A stretch of 64,000 bases of DNA, taken from Lachnospiraceae bacterium (GTDB taxonomy: Bacteria > Bacillota > Clostridia > Lachnospirales > Lachnospiraceae). Shown in pieces: positions 43,901 through 51,188 of the stretch. The position numbers and the translations under genes are program-made. The notes beneath the pieces are model-generated. The model was not told where the DNA came from. It worked only from the letters and a program-made list of their open reading frames with translations, and searched no databases. The stretch is from NCBI GenBank assembly GCA_021770245.1, contig JAETRI010000006.1, positions 55,383 to 119,382 on the forward strand, in the 5' to 3' direction. The stretch's first letter is position 1. Each line of letters opens with the position of its first letter.

Positions 43901-43969
43901 TCACAACACTTGGATGGATTAATTTCAGAACTATATGGAACTGTAAAGGAGTATGACAATGAAGAGTGA
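40964..43969 (+). CDS. Type IIG restriction-modification enzyme (Eco57I-like, single polypeptide)
   Basis: 1001 aa. An N-terminal nuclease domain shows the PD-(D/E)xK pattern: P78-D79, then E93-T-K95 (GTEVCFFLETKK). The methyltransferase part follows a helical linker: motif X-like NTPKNITDIIVGQ (about 354-366), motif I ADICCGSGNFL (386-396), motif II region YGVDIDNLATEVAK, and the catalytic IIGNPPYIRVQ (NPPY 545-548) of N6-adenine methyltransferases. The C-terminal 300-odd residues look like a target-recognition domain. So cutting, methylation and recognition are probably on one chain. Start ATG 40964; the ribosome site GAAAGG is rather far (about 14 bases). Confidence 0.85.
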   Translation: MQNNRLVELVRAYAEHFAQYSRTDYNETEVRNDFVNPFFEILGWDVLNKKKLPQHLREVKHEASVYIEEDGENRKKKPDYAFHLGTEVCFFLETKKPSVNIMENKEAAFQTRRYGWNGNLRASILSNFTDMIIYDTTIRPKENDEVSKAMIAHYHYTEYVDKFTEISRLLSYASVVSGEFFEIFDKVTDTFRKEPFDKYFLAQIKEWRYFLSQDVYDNNSDLDEESLNIFVQRIINRIVFLRICEDRNLEQYETLKKIKTYAELRTLFNAADKKYNSGLFELIDEENIQITDALLIHIFQELYYPNSCYEFSIVDPYIIGQIYELFLEEKIAVSDTKVVIEKKAEIIDSQGVVNTPKNITDIIVGQTLEPLYKYELFSKWNTYRIADICCGSGNFLLSAYEYILNCYTMYYIEMDKNNALQKGILISKGEGSYTLSFDKKYQILKQNIYGVDIDNLATEVAKFSLLIKLIEDVSLDEIKNYAVSIHGKVLPDLDSNIRNGNSLVDSKYLTYNSHFYEDTELISQIKLFDWNTEFKRRKFDAIIGNPPYIRVQNMVHYSESEYQYLKSDFSEFETAKSELLDKYYLFLERGLELLAPNGRLGYIVPHKFMLIKSGTVLRKMLSEKQCVEKIIHFGTEQVFKGRSTYTCLLFLEKANHKKFKIGFVKNLNEYYVANQVELREYPIEYLSAAPWSFLSEDIVSLLDQVKDKCQPLEEMSDIFVGLQTSADMIYVIKVQKEENGLTYFVDCRGKEQCIETDILKPCIYDIQLEKYANIEPNMMLIFPYHTVKGKPILYSIDEMRTVFPKTLAYLEEYKEDLEQRSVQRRTENNWYQFGRSQSIKRFSEGEHLIWSVLSTEGNYVYDDKTTCFTGGGNGPFYGLEKKMSTKESLYYIQALLNYWLLERVVKSKASTFRGDYYSHGKQFIAKLPIYRIDFDNIEEAKKHDEIVSSVKKIMELKRRRNTQKTKEQKNTYCRLIETESQHLDGLISELYGTVKEYDNEE

Positions 43970-45584
43970 AGTGGGAGTGGAGAAATTACGTGGAGGTTAT
44001 TATACGCCAGAGCGAATTGCGCAGTTTATATGTAATTGGGCAATAGATATTAATACGAAGGGCATATTAGAACCAAGCTGCGGAGACGGTGTTTTTTTGA
44101 AAGAAGCGGCAAAGAAAGTAATAGAAATCAATCCGAATTTATCTATAGAAGATACGATTGTAGGAATAGAGTTATTTGAAGAGGAGGCAAAAAAGGCATC
44201 TATATATGGCACAAAAGTGATATCTGGAGATTTTTTTGGATTTTATAAAGATAATATTGAAGGAAAACAAAAATTCGATGTAATTATAGGCAATCCACCA
44301 TTTATTCGTTATCAAAATGTGGATGCTGATTCCAGAGAAATAGCCTTTCAGCTCATGCGAAGTGCAGGATTACATCCGAATAAATTAACAAATATATGGC
44401 TGCCATTTTTAGTATTGTCAGCACTTGTATTATCAAAAAACGGAAAGCTTGGTATGGTTATTCCTGCTGAATTATTTCAAGTAAGTTATGCAGGTGAAAC
44501 AAGGGAATTTTTAGCGAAGTATTTTGATAGGCTTACATTAATTACATTTCAGAAAATAGTTTTTGAGGATATTCAGCAGGAAGTTATTTTGCTGTTAGGT
44601 GAAAAAACTTCGGACAATAAGGGAATACAAGTTATTGAGTTGAATGATTTGGATGATTTGGACAACTTAGACTTAGCCAATTTCTATGACTATGAGGTAA
44701 AAGAACTAAACCATAGCGATGATAAATGGATAAAATACTTTTTATCGTGCGAAGAAATTGAATTTATGCGTAAACTACGCAACAATGTTGATATTGTGCC
44801 TACTACAGACTTATTTGAGATTAATGTAGGACTTGTTAGTGGTGAAAATTCTTTTTTCTTACTTAATTATGACATGGTTAAAGAATATCAATTGGGAAAT
44901 GCCACTCGCATGATAATTGGAAAAACAGAACAACTGAAAGGAGTTATTTTATCAGAGAGGGATTTTAAAAATTTAGTTGATAAAGGGAAAAAGGTATATA
45001 TGTTTGCACCAAAAGATCTTCCTTTCTCCGAACTAAGCAAAGAAGAACAGGAGTACATAAAGTATGGAGAAAAATTAGGGTTTAATATGGGATATAAATG
45101 CCGGATACGCAAGAATTGGTATTGCGTTCCACAGTCATGGGAGCCGGATGCATTTATTTTAAGGCAGGTCAACCGTTATCCTCGTATCATTCTCAATTAT
45201 GCTAATGCTGTAAGTACAGATACAATTCATAAAATTAGATTTTTGGATGGAGTGAATCCTGAATATGTAGCATCAGCATTTTTAAATTCTTTTACATTTG
45301 CCTTGGCAGAAGTTACTGGGAGAAGCTATGGCGGAGGGGTGCTGACTTTTGAACCTAGCGAAATCCGTAAACTAATGATTCCGATGAAGAATGCGGAACT
45401 ATTAGATGTAAAAAAAATAGACCGATTGATTCGGGATAATAAAATTGAAGAAGTATTGGATTATTCTGATAGGATTTTGCTTGTAAACGGATTAGGATTG
45501 TCTAATAATGAAGTGCAAATGTTGCGGAATATTTGGTTAAAACTTAGCGAAAGAAGATTAGGAAGGAAAGAGAAAAGTGCTTAA
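43959..45584 (+). CDS. N6-adenine DNA methyltransferase (Eco57I/TaqI-like)
   Basis: 541 aa from ATG 43959 (AAGGAG seven bases upstream; ATG 43953 is only one base from it). Motif X-like GGYYTPERIAQFI, motif I ILEPSCGDGVFLK (36-48), catalytic IIGNPPFIRYQ (NPPF 112-115), then a C-terminal recognition-like region with PSEIRKLMIP. There is no nuclease motif. It overlaps the Type IIG gene by 11 bases. A second methyltransferase beside a Type IIG enzyme is expected when the site is asymmetric and each strand needs its own modification. Confidence 0.87.
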   Translation: MKSEVGVEKLRGGYYTPERIAQFICNWAIDINTKGILEPSCGDGVFLKEAAKKVIEINPNLSIEDTIVGIELFEEEAKKASIYGTKVISGDFFGFYKDNIEGKQKFDVIIGNPPFIRYQNVDADSREIAFQLMRSAGLHPNKLTNIWLPFLVLSALVLSKNGKLGMVIPAELFQVSYAGETREFLAKYFDRLTLITFQKIVFEDIQQEVILLLGEKTSDNKGIQVIELNDLDDLDNLDLANFYDYEVKELNHSDDKWIKYFLSCEEIEFMRKLRNNVDIVPTTDLFEINVGLVSGENSFFLLNYDMVKEYQLGNATRMIIGKTEQLKGVILSERDFKNLVDKGKKVYMFAPKDLPFSELSKEEQEYIKYGEKLGFNMGYKCRIRKNWYCVPQSWEPDAFILRQVNRYPRIILNYANAVSTDTIHKIRFLDGVNPEYVASAFLNSFTFALAEVTGRSYGGGVLTFEPSEIRKLMIPMKNAELLDVKKIDRLIRDNKIEEVLDYSDRILLVNGLGLSNNEVQMLRNIWLKLSERRLGRKEKSA

Positions 45585-45619
45585 AAAGGACTTGCAATGA
45601 ACAGGAAAAAGAGTTCGGG

Positions 45620-45651
45620 TATCGCAGGAACTACCTGCGATATGCAGGAGG
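45620..45651 (+). promoter_or_regulatory. Hairpin and ribosome site before gyrB
   Basis: TATCGCAGG (45620-45628) and CCTGCGATA (45634-45642) are perfect 9-base arms with an AACTA loop, followed by TGCAGGAGG (ribosome site) and ATG 45659. The hairpin-then-ribosome-site layout is like that of the start-site cassettes, with unrelated sequence. Confidence 0.6.
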
Positions 45652-45658
45652 TATATAC

Positions 45659-47584
45659 ATGAGTGATAAAAATAATACATATGACGCTTCCAGCATAACC
45701 GTCCTGGAGGGGCTGGAGGCGGTTCGTAAAAGGCCGGGCATGTATATCGGCAGCGTGTCCACGAAGGGACTGAACCATTTGATTTATGAGATCGTGGACA
45801 ATGCGGTGGACGAGCATCTGGCGGGATTCTGCGACAGGATCAGCGTGACGCTGGAGGCGGACGGTTCCGCCACGGTGGAGGACAACGGGCGTGGGATTCC
45901 GGTGGGGATGCACGAAAAGGGGGTCAGCGCGGAGCGTTTGGTTTTCACCACTCTCCATGCGGGCGGAAAATTCGATAACAACGCCTATAAAACCAGCGGG
46001 GGCCTGCACGGGGTAGGTTCCTCCGTGGTGAACGCCCTTTCCGTGCGGCTTTCCGTGCGGGTGAAGAGCGGCGGGAAGATCTATGAGGATACCTATTCCA
46101 GAGGGCTTCCCACCACGGAACTGGTGGACGGTCTGCTCCCGGTGGTGGGAAAGACCAGGGAGACGGGAACCAGTATCCGTTTTCTGCCGGACGATACGAT
46201 CTTCGAGAAAACCCGGTTCCGGGAAGAAGAGGTGAAGAGCCGCCTCCATGAGACCGCTTATTTGAATCCGAATCTGACCATCGTTTTCACTGACCGGAGG
46301 AAGGAAGAGCCGGAGGTGGCAGAGTACCATGAACCGGAGGGCATCGTGGGCTTCATCCGGGATCTGAACAAGTCCAGGGAAACGGTGAGCGACGTGGTCT
46401 TTTTTTCGGGGGAAAGCGAAGGGATTTCCGTGGAAGGGGCTTTCCAGTACGTGAATGAATTCCATGAAAATGTGCTGGGCTTCTGCAACAATATCTACAA
46501 TGCGGAGGGCGGCACCCACCTTACCGGCTTCAAGTCCGTTTTCACCAATGTGATCAATACCTATTCCAGGGAGCTGAATATTCTGAAGGAAAAGGATGCC
46601 AACTTCACCGGGGCGGATGTGCGTAACGGCATGACGGCGGTGATATCCATTAAGCACCCGGATCCCCGGTTCGAGGGCCAAACCAAAACCAAGCTGGATA
46701 ATCAGGACGCTGCCAAAGTGGTGAGTAAGGTGGCGGGGGAAGAGATCACCCGCTATTTTGACCGGAACTTAGAGACGTTAAAGAGTATCATTTCCTGTGC
46801 GGAAAAGGCGGCCAAAATCCGTAAAACGGAGGAACGGGCCAAGACCAACATGCTCACTAAGCAGAAATTTTCCTTCGATTCCAACGGGAAGCTGGCCAAC
46901 TGCGAATCCCGCGACGCGAAGAAATGCGAGATCTTTATCGTGGAGGGGGATTCCGCAGGCGGCAGCGCGAAGATGGCCAGGAACCGGAGCTTCCAGGCCA
47001 TCCTTCCGATCCGGGGCAAAATCCTGAATGTGGAGAAAGCCAGCATCGATAAGGTACTGGCCAATGCGGAGATTAAGACCATGATCAACGCTTTCGGCTG
47101 CGGGTTCTCGGAGGGGTACGGAAATGATTTTGACATCAGCAGGCTGCGGTACGATAAAATCATCATCATGGCGGATGCGGATGTGGACGGGGCGCATATT
47201 TCCACGCTGCTGCTCACCCTGTTCTATCGGTTCATGCCGGAACTGATTTTCGAGGGACACGTATATATTGCCATGCCGCCGTTGTATAAGGCCATGCCCT
47301 CCAAGGGCAGGGAGGAATATCTCTACGACGACAAGGCCTTGGAACGCTATCGGAAGCGCCATAAGGGGCCTTTCACCCTGCAGCGGTATAAGGGGCTGGG
47401 GGAAATGGATGCGGACCAGCTCTGGGAAACCACCCTGAACCCGGAAACCAGGCTTCTGAAGCTGGTGGAGATCGAAGATGCCAGGATGGCTTCCGAGGTG
47501 ACGGAGATGCTGATGGGGACGGACGTGCCGCCCAGGAAGGCTTTTATCTACGAGTACGCGCCGGATGCGCAGCTGGATATCTGA
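45659..47584 (+). CDS. gyrB: Type IIA topoisomerase subunit B (GyrB/ParE family)
   Basis: 641 aa. GHKL ATPase: EGLEAVRKRPGMYIGS, EIVDNAVDEHLAG, VEDNGRGIPVG and GLHGVGSSVVNALS. TOPRIM: IVEGDSAGGSAK, PIRGKILNVEKA, MADADVDGAHI; C-terminal LQRYKGLGEMDADQLWETT. PIRGKILNVEKA is nearer GyrB than ParE, but the partner subunit has no GyrA box, so the pair may act as topoisomerase IV. Position next to rsmD-coaD rather than dnaA suggests a second, paralogous enzyme. Confidence 0.88.
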   Translation: MSDKNNTYDASSITVLEGLEAVRKRPGMYIGSVSTKGLNHLIYEIVDNAVDEHLAGFCDRISVTLEADGSATVEDNGRGIPVGMHEKGVSAERLVFTTLHAGGKFDNNAYKTSGGLHGVGSSVVNALSVRLSVRVKSGGKIYEDTYSRGLPTTELVDGLLPVVGKTRETGTSIRFLPDDTIFEKTRFREEEVKSRLHETAYLNPNLTIVFTDRRKEEPEVAEYHEPEGIVGFIRDLNKSRETVSDVVFFSGESEGISVEGAFQYVNEFHENVLGFCNNIYNAEGGTHLTGFKSVFTNVINTYSRELNILKEKDANFTGADVRNGMTAVISIKHPDPRFEGQTKTKLDNQDAAKVVSKVAGEEITRYFDRNLETLKSIISCAEKAAKIRKTEERAKTNMLTKQKFSFDSNGKLANCESRDAKKCEIFIVEGDSAGGSAKMARNRSFQAILPIRGKILNVEKASIDKVLANAEIKTMINAFGCGFSEGYGNDFDISRLRYDKIIIMADADVDGAHISTLLLTLFYRFMPELIFEGHVYIAMPPLYKAMPSKGREEYLYDDKALERYRKRHKGPFTLQRYKGLGEMDADQLWETTLNPETRLLKLVEIEDARMASEVTEMLMGTDVPPRKAFIYEYAPDAQLDI

Positions 47585-47591
47585 GGAAATA

Positions 47592-47723
47592 GGTTGAAAA
47601 ATAAGACCGATGGCTTATTTTTCAACCGCCATTTGTGCCGCAGGCGGCCCAAATGGAATCGCAGATAAGAAATCGCATTCGCGATTTCTTATCGCGTTGC
47701 CGCGCAGAGCGCGGCATGTCGGT
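47592..47723 (+). repeat. Composite hairpin element between gyrB and gyrA
   Basis: Five consecutive stem-loops. (1) GGTTGAAAAATAAG with CTTATTTTTCAACC around ACCGATGG (47592-47627). (2) CCATTTGTGCCGC with GGCGGCCCAAATGG (47629-47656). (3) AAGAAATCGC/GCGATTTCTT around ATTC (47667-47690). (4) GCCGCG/CGCGGC around CAGAG (47699-47715). It ends CATGTCGGTT. This is the fullest module besides those at 50036 and 53719. It lies 45 bases before the gyrA start. Confidence 0.9.
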
Positions 47724-47768
47724 TAACTTGTCCTTCATACAGTTTTTGGCCGAAAGGAAGACGAAGCA

Positions 47769-50006
47769 TTGGAAGAGAAAATTATTAAAACGGAATATTC
47801 CGAGGTAATGCAGAAATCCTATATCGATTATGCCATGAGCGTGATTGTGGCGAGGGCCCTGCCGGACGTGCGGGACGGGCTGAAGCCGGTGCAGAGACGT
47901 ACCCTCTACGATATGCACGAACTGGGGATCCGCTATGACAGGCCCTACCGGAAAAGCGCCCGTATCGTGGGGGATACCATGGGTAAGTACCACCCCCACG
48001 GGGACAGCTCCATCTATGAGGCCCTGGTGGTCATGGCCCAGGACTTTAAGAAGGGCCTCCCGCTGGTGGACGGGCACGGTAATTTCGGAAATATAGAGGG
48101 GGACGGAGCTGCCGCCATGCGTTATACCGAAGCCCGGCTGGCCCGGGTAACCCAGGAAGCTTTTCTGGCGGATCTGGACAAGGATGTGGTGGATTTCGTC
48201 CCCAACTTCGACGAGACGGAAAAGGAACCGGACGTCCTGCCCGTGAAGTTCCCCAACCTGCTGGTGAACGGTTCGGAGGGGATCGCGGTGGGCATGGCCA
48301 CCAGCATCCCGCCCCATAACCTGGGGGAAGTGATCGATGCCGTCAAGGCTTATATGAAAAACGAATCCATCACCACCAGGGAACTGATGCGCTACGTGCA
48401 GGGTCCGGATTTCCCCACGGGTGGGATCGTCACCAATAAGGACGAACTGCGCGCCATCTATGAGACCGGGACGGGAAAAATCAGGATCCGCGGCAGGGTA
48501 GATGTGGAAAAGGGGAAGGCCGGCAAGGTCAACGTGGTGATTTCCCAGATCCCCTACCCCATGGTTGGGGCAAATATCGGGAAATTCCTGTCGGATGTGG
48601 CGGCCCTGGCCGAAACGAAGAAGACCATGGATATCAGCGATATTTCCAACCAGTCTTCCAAGGAAGGGATCCGCATCGTGATCGAGCTGAAGAAAGACGC
48701 GGATGTGGAGTATTTCATCAACATGCTCTATAAGAAGACCAGGCTGGAGGATACCTTTGGCGTGAACATGCTGGCCATCGCGGACGGAAGGCCGGAGACG
48801 ATGGGGTTAAAGGAGATCATCCGCGCAAATGTGGAATTCCAGTTTCAAACCGCCACCAGGAAATACGAAAACCTTCTGGAAAAGGAGAGAAACCGCAGGG
48901 AAATCCAGGAGGGCCTGATCAAGGCCTGCAACGTGATCGACCTGATTATCGAGATCCTCCGCGGCTCCAGGGACCGGGCCATGGCCAAGGCATGTCTGGT
49001 GGAGGGGAAAACCGACGGCATCCAGTTCAAATCCCGGGAGTCAGCCATCATGGCCCAGCAGCTTGCCTTCACGGAAAACCAGGCCAACGCGATCCTGGAA
49101 ATGCGTTTGTACAAATTGATCGGATTGGAACTGGAAGCATTGATCCGGGAACACGACGAGACCATGGCCAACATCTATCGCTATGAAGACATTCTGGAGC
49201 GCAGGGATTCCATGGCCCAGGTGATCATGAACGAGCTGGACGATATCAAACGCAAATTTGCAGGGAAGCGCAGGACCCTGATCGACAACTGTGCGGAGGC
49301 CGTTTTTGAGGAGAAGAAAGCGGAAGAAATGGAAGTGATCTGCATGATGGACCGCTTCGGCTACGTTAAGACCATCGACGTGCCCACCTACGAACGGAAC
49401 CGGGAAGCGGCCGAGGCGGAAAACCGATTTGTGTTCCGCTGTAAAAATACGGGGAAGATCTGCCTTTTTACCGACAAGGGCCAGTTATATACGGTCAAGG
49501 TATCCGACCTGCCCTTCGGCAGGTTCCGGGATAAGGGGATCCCGGTGGACAACGTGAGCAATTTCGACTCCGCCAAGGAGGCGCTCCTTCTGGCCACAGG
49601 CCAGTCGGAACTGAACCTGTACCGGGTGATCTTCGTCACCCGCATGGCGATGATGAAGGTGGTGGACGGCGGGGAATTCGACGTATCCAAAAAGACCGTG
49701 GCGGCCACCAAGCTTCAGGAGGGAGATAAGGTGGTGAGCGTTACGGTGCTGGATGCGCAGAAAAACGTAATTCTCCAGTCAAAGGACGGCTGCTTTCTGC
49801 GCTTCGGTGTGGAGGAGATCCCCGAAAAAAAGAAGACGGCACTGGGGGTGCGCGGCATGCACTTAGGACCCGGGGACGAAGTCGAAGCGGTGTACTATAC
49901 CACAGGAGCTTCGGAGGAGACCATCCCATATAAAAGCAGGGAACTGGTGCTTAATCAGATCAAAGCCGGGAAGAGGGACGGGAAGGGTGTGAAAGTCCGG
50001 GGATAG
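47769..50006 (+). CDS. gyrA: Type IIA topoisomerase subunit A (GyrA/ParC family)
   Basis: 745 aa, TTG start at 47769 after [45 protein letters not shown], the active-site tyrosine in [10 protein letters not shown], and GVAVGMAT-like [13 protein letters not shown]. The C-terminal beta-pinwheel is shorter than in GyrA and I cannot see the canonical GyrA box (QRRGGKG) that lets gyrase wrap DNA, so a decatenating (ParC-like) role is possible. The partner subunit is gyrB at 45659. The 3' end takes part in the hairpin described at 49985. Confidence 0.87.
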   Translation: MEEKIIKTEYSEVMQKSYIDYAMSVIVARALPDVRDGLKPVQRRTLYDMHELGIRYDRPYRKSARIVGDTMGKYHPHGDSSIYEALVVMAQDFKKGLPLVDGHGNFGNIEGDGAAAMRYTEARLARVTQEAFLADLDKDVVDFVPNFDETEKEPDVLPVKFPNLLVNGSEGIAVGMATSIPPHNLGEVIDAVKAYMKNESITTRELMRYVQGPDFPTGGIVTNKDELRAIYETGTGKIRIRGRVDVEKGKAGKVNVVISQIPYPMVGANIGKFLSDVAALAETKKTMDISDISNQSSKEGIRIVIELKKDADVEYFINMLYKKTRLEDTFGVNMLAIADGRPETMGLKEIIRANVEFQFQTATRKYENLLEKERNRREIQEGLIKACNVIDLIIEILRGSRDRAMAKACLVEGKTDGIQFKSRESAIMAQQLAFTENQANAILEMRLYKLIGLELEALIREHDETMANIYRYEDILERRDSMAQVIMNELDDIKRKFAGKRRTLIDNCAEAVFEEKKAEEMEVICMMDRFGYVKTIDVPTYERNREAAEAENRFVFRCKNTGKICLFTDKGQLYTVKVSDLPFGRFRDKGIPVDNVSNFDSAKEALLLATGQSELNLYRVIFVTRMAMMKVVDGGEFDVSKKTVAATKLQEGDKVVSVTVLDAQKNVILQSKDGCFLRFGVEEIPEKKKTALGVRGMHLGPGDEVEAVYYTTGASEETIPYKSRELVLNQIKAGKRDGKGVKVRG

Positions 50007-50157
50007 GAAGGAACCGGACCCTGCCCCTCACACCCGTATTTGTGCCGCGGGCGGCCCAAATACGAATCGCAGATGAGAAATCGCATTCGCGATTTCTCAG
50101 ACATGAATCAAAGATTCATGTTGTGCTGCCGCGCAGGACGCGGCATGTCGGTTTGGG
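49985..50157 (+). repeat. Composite hairpin element after gyrA
   Basis: The first stem uses the end of the gyrA coding sequence: GGGTGTGA (49985-49992) with TCACACCC (50028-50035), and inside it GTCCGG (49995-50000) with CCGGAC (50014-50019). Then GTATTTGTGCCGC with GGCGGCCCAAATAC, GAGAAATCGC/GCGATTTCTC around ATTC, CATGAATC/GATTCATG around AAA, and GCCGCG/CGCGGC around CAGGA, ending CATGTCGGTT. The module arms at the base (TATTTG/CAAATA) differ from those at 47629 (CCATTTG/CAAATGG) but still pair. Confidence 0.9.
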
Positions 50158-50234
50158 TATCCCGCAGACGCCCACCCGTCGGGGCGTAAAGAAAGATCCG
50201 GCGGGGGCTGCTGTCACCTCCGGATATATTTTTG

Positions 50235-50262
50235 AAAAGGCAATGCAAAAGCATTGCCTTTT
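50235..50262. terminator. Bidirectional terminator before rsmD
   Basis: AAAAGGCAATGC (50235-50246) and GCATTGCCTTTT (50251-50262) are perfect 12-base arms with an AAAA loop, flanked by T-runs on both sides. It would end the gyrBA transcript. The gap of 364 bases between gyrA and rsmD holds this terminator, the composite element above and the promoter below; nothing else is seen. Confidence 0.85.
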
Positions 50263-50282
50263 CTTGGGTGAACACTTATAAT
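50254..50282 (+). promoter_or_regulatory. Promoter of rsmD
   Basis: TTGCCT (50254-50259), 17-base spacer, perfect TATAAT (50277-50282). The -35 box lies in the right arm of the terminator stem, so the two overlap by nine bases. Confidence 0.75.
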
Positions 50283-50370
50283 GTGAATCAGGCGGATTCC
50301 GGCGGACGGGCAGCCTGCGGGGATTCGATGAGGCAGCCGTATAAGACAGAAACGGGGAGGTTTTGAGCAA

Positions 50371-50940
50371 ATGAGAGTGATTGCAGGTAAGGCCAGGAGC
50401 CTTCCCTTAAAGTGTCCGGAGGGGCTGGATACCCGCCCTACCACGGACCGGATAAAAGAAACGCTGTTCAATATCCTGCAGCCCTATCTTCCGGGCAGCG
50501 TATTTTTCGATCTGTGCAGCGGAAGCGGCGGGATCGGGATCGAAGCGATCAGCCGCGGGGCGAAAAGGGCCTACTTTGTGGAGAATGCGCCGAAGGCGGT
50601 AAAATGCATTCAGGAAAACTTAAATTTTACGAGGTTTGCGGATCAGGCGGTCCTTTTGAAGCAGGACGTGGTTTCTGCTCTGTACGGGATCCATGAAAAG
50701 GAGGCGGACGTGATTTTCATGGATCCGCCTTATCAGTCGCAGCTGACGGAACCGGTTCTGGAAGCGTTATCCCGGGCGCCCTATGTGACGCAGGAGACGC
50801 TGGTGGTGGTGGAAGCAAAATTGCAGAAGGACTTTTCCTTTGCCGATAACTACGGGTTTGAAGTGGTGAGGGAAAAACGGTATAAGACGAATAAGCATGT
50901 GTTCCTGCGCAGAGATGCCGCAGGAATGGCGGAAGAATAG
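50371..50940 (+). CDS. rsmD: 16S rRNA (guanine-966 N2)-methyltransferase RsmD
   Basis: 189 aa. MRVIAGKARSLPLKCPEGLDTRPTTDRIKETLFNIL is the RsmD N-terminus, motif I is FFDLCSGSGGIGIEA, and the catalytic motif is FMDPPYQSQ (DPPY). It methylates G966 of 16S rRNA. Start ATG 50371, with GGGGAGG 11-17 bases upstream. The order rsmD-coaD-(coiled-coil)-ylbJ is the same as ylbH-coaD-ylbJ in B. subtilis. Confidence 0.95.
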   Translation: MRVIAGKARSLPLKCPEGLDTRPTTDRIKETLFNILQPYLPGSVFFDLCSGSGGIGIEAISRGAKRAYFVENAPKAVKCIQENLNFTRFADQAVLLKQDVVSALYGIHEKEADVIFMDPPYQSQLTEPVLEALSRAPYVTQETLVVVEAKLQKDFSFADNYGFEVVREKRYKTNKHVFLRRDAAGMAEE

Positions 50941-50944
50941 ATTC

Positions 50945-51185
50945 GAATGCCCGCTAAAGCGGGCGGACGGGAGCAGGTTGAAAGAAGCAGGTTGAAAGAA
51001 GGACGCTTTCAACCCCTTGATTTGAATGCCCGCCAAGGCGGGCAGATAGGAGCAGGTTGAAAGAAGGGCGCTTTCAACCCCTTGATTTGAATGCCCGCCA
51101 AGGCGGGCAGATAGGAGCAGGTTGAAAGAAGGGCGCTTTCAACCCCTTGATTCGAATGCCCGCCAAGGCGGGCAGATAGGAGCCA
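50945..51185 (+). repeat. Tandem array of two-hairpin start-site elements (65-bp period) before coaD
   Basis: GAATGCCCGC begins at 50945, 51024, 51089 and 51154; the last three are exactly 65 bases apart, the first 79 because of a 14-base duplication (AGCAGGTTGAAAGA). Each unit holds GCCCGCC-AA-GGCGGGC, CAGATAGGAGCA, and a hairpin GGTTGAAAG/CTTTCAACC (50990-51014, 51055-51079, 51120-51144). Units are almost identical. The final AGGAG (51178-51182) is the coaD ribosome site. The layout matches the array at 39592 but the hairpin arms are different in sequence. Confidence 0.95.
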
Positions 51186-51188
51186 AAT

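Larger units (their letters stand above)
40836..45590 (+). mobile_element. AT-rich restriction-modification island
   Basis: The base composition drops sharply from GC-rich to clearly AT-rich between about 40836 and 45590, and codon use changes with it (many AAA, TTT, ATA, TTA codons). The block holds the regulator remnant and two methyltransferase-type genes and nothing else. It separates pdxY from gyrB. No transposase, integrase, direct repeats or att site were visible at its ends, so the mode of entry is unknown. Confidence 0.75.

Noticed and set aside
45584..45658. Direct repeats or att site at the right edge of the island
   Set aside because: I compared the bases around 40830-40850 with those around 45585-45640 and found no matching stretch long enough to call.
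50042..50281. 79-codon open frame after gyrA
   Set aside because: It translates the composite hairpin element (AAQIRIADE...RRTRHVG); the frame at 53660-53851 translates the same element in the same phase. No ribosome site and different neighbours.
50945..51185. CRISPR array
   Set aside because: The 65-bp units have no constant repeat separated by unique spacers; whole units are nearly identical, and no cas gene is present.
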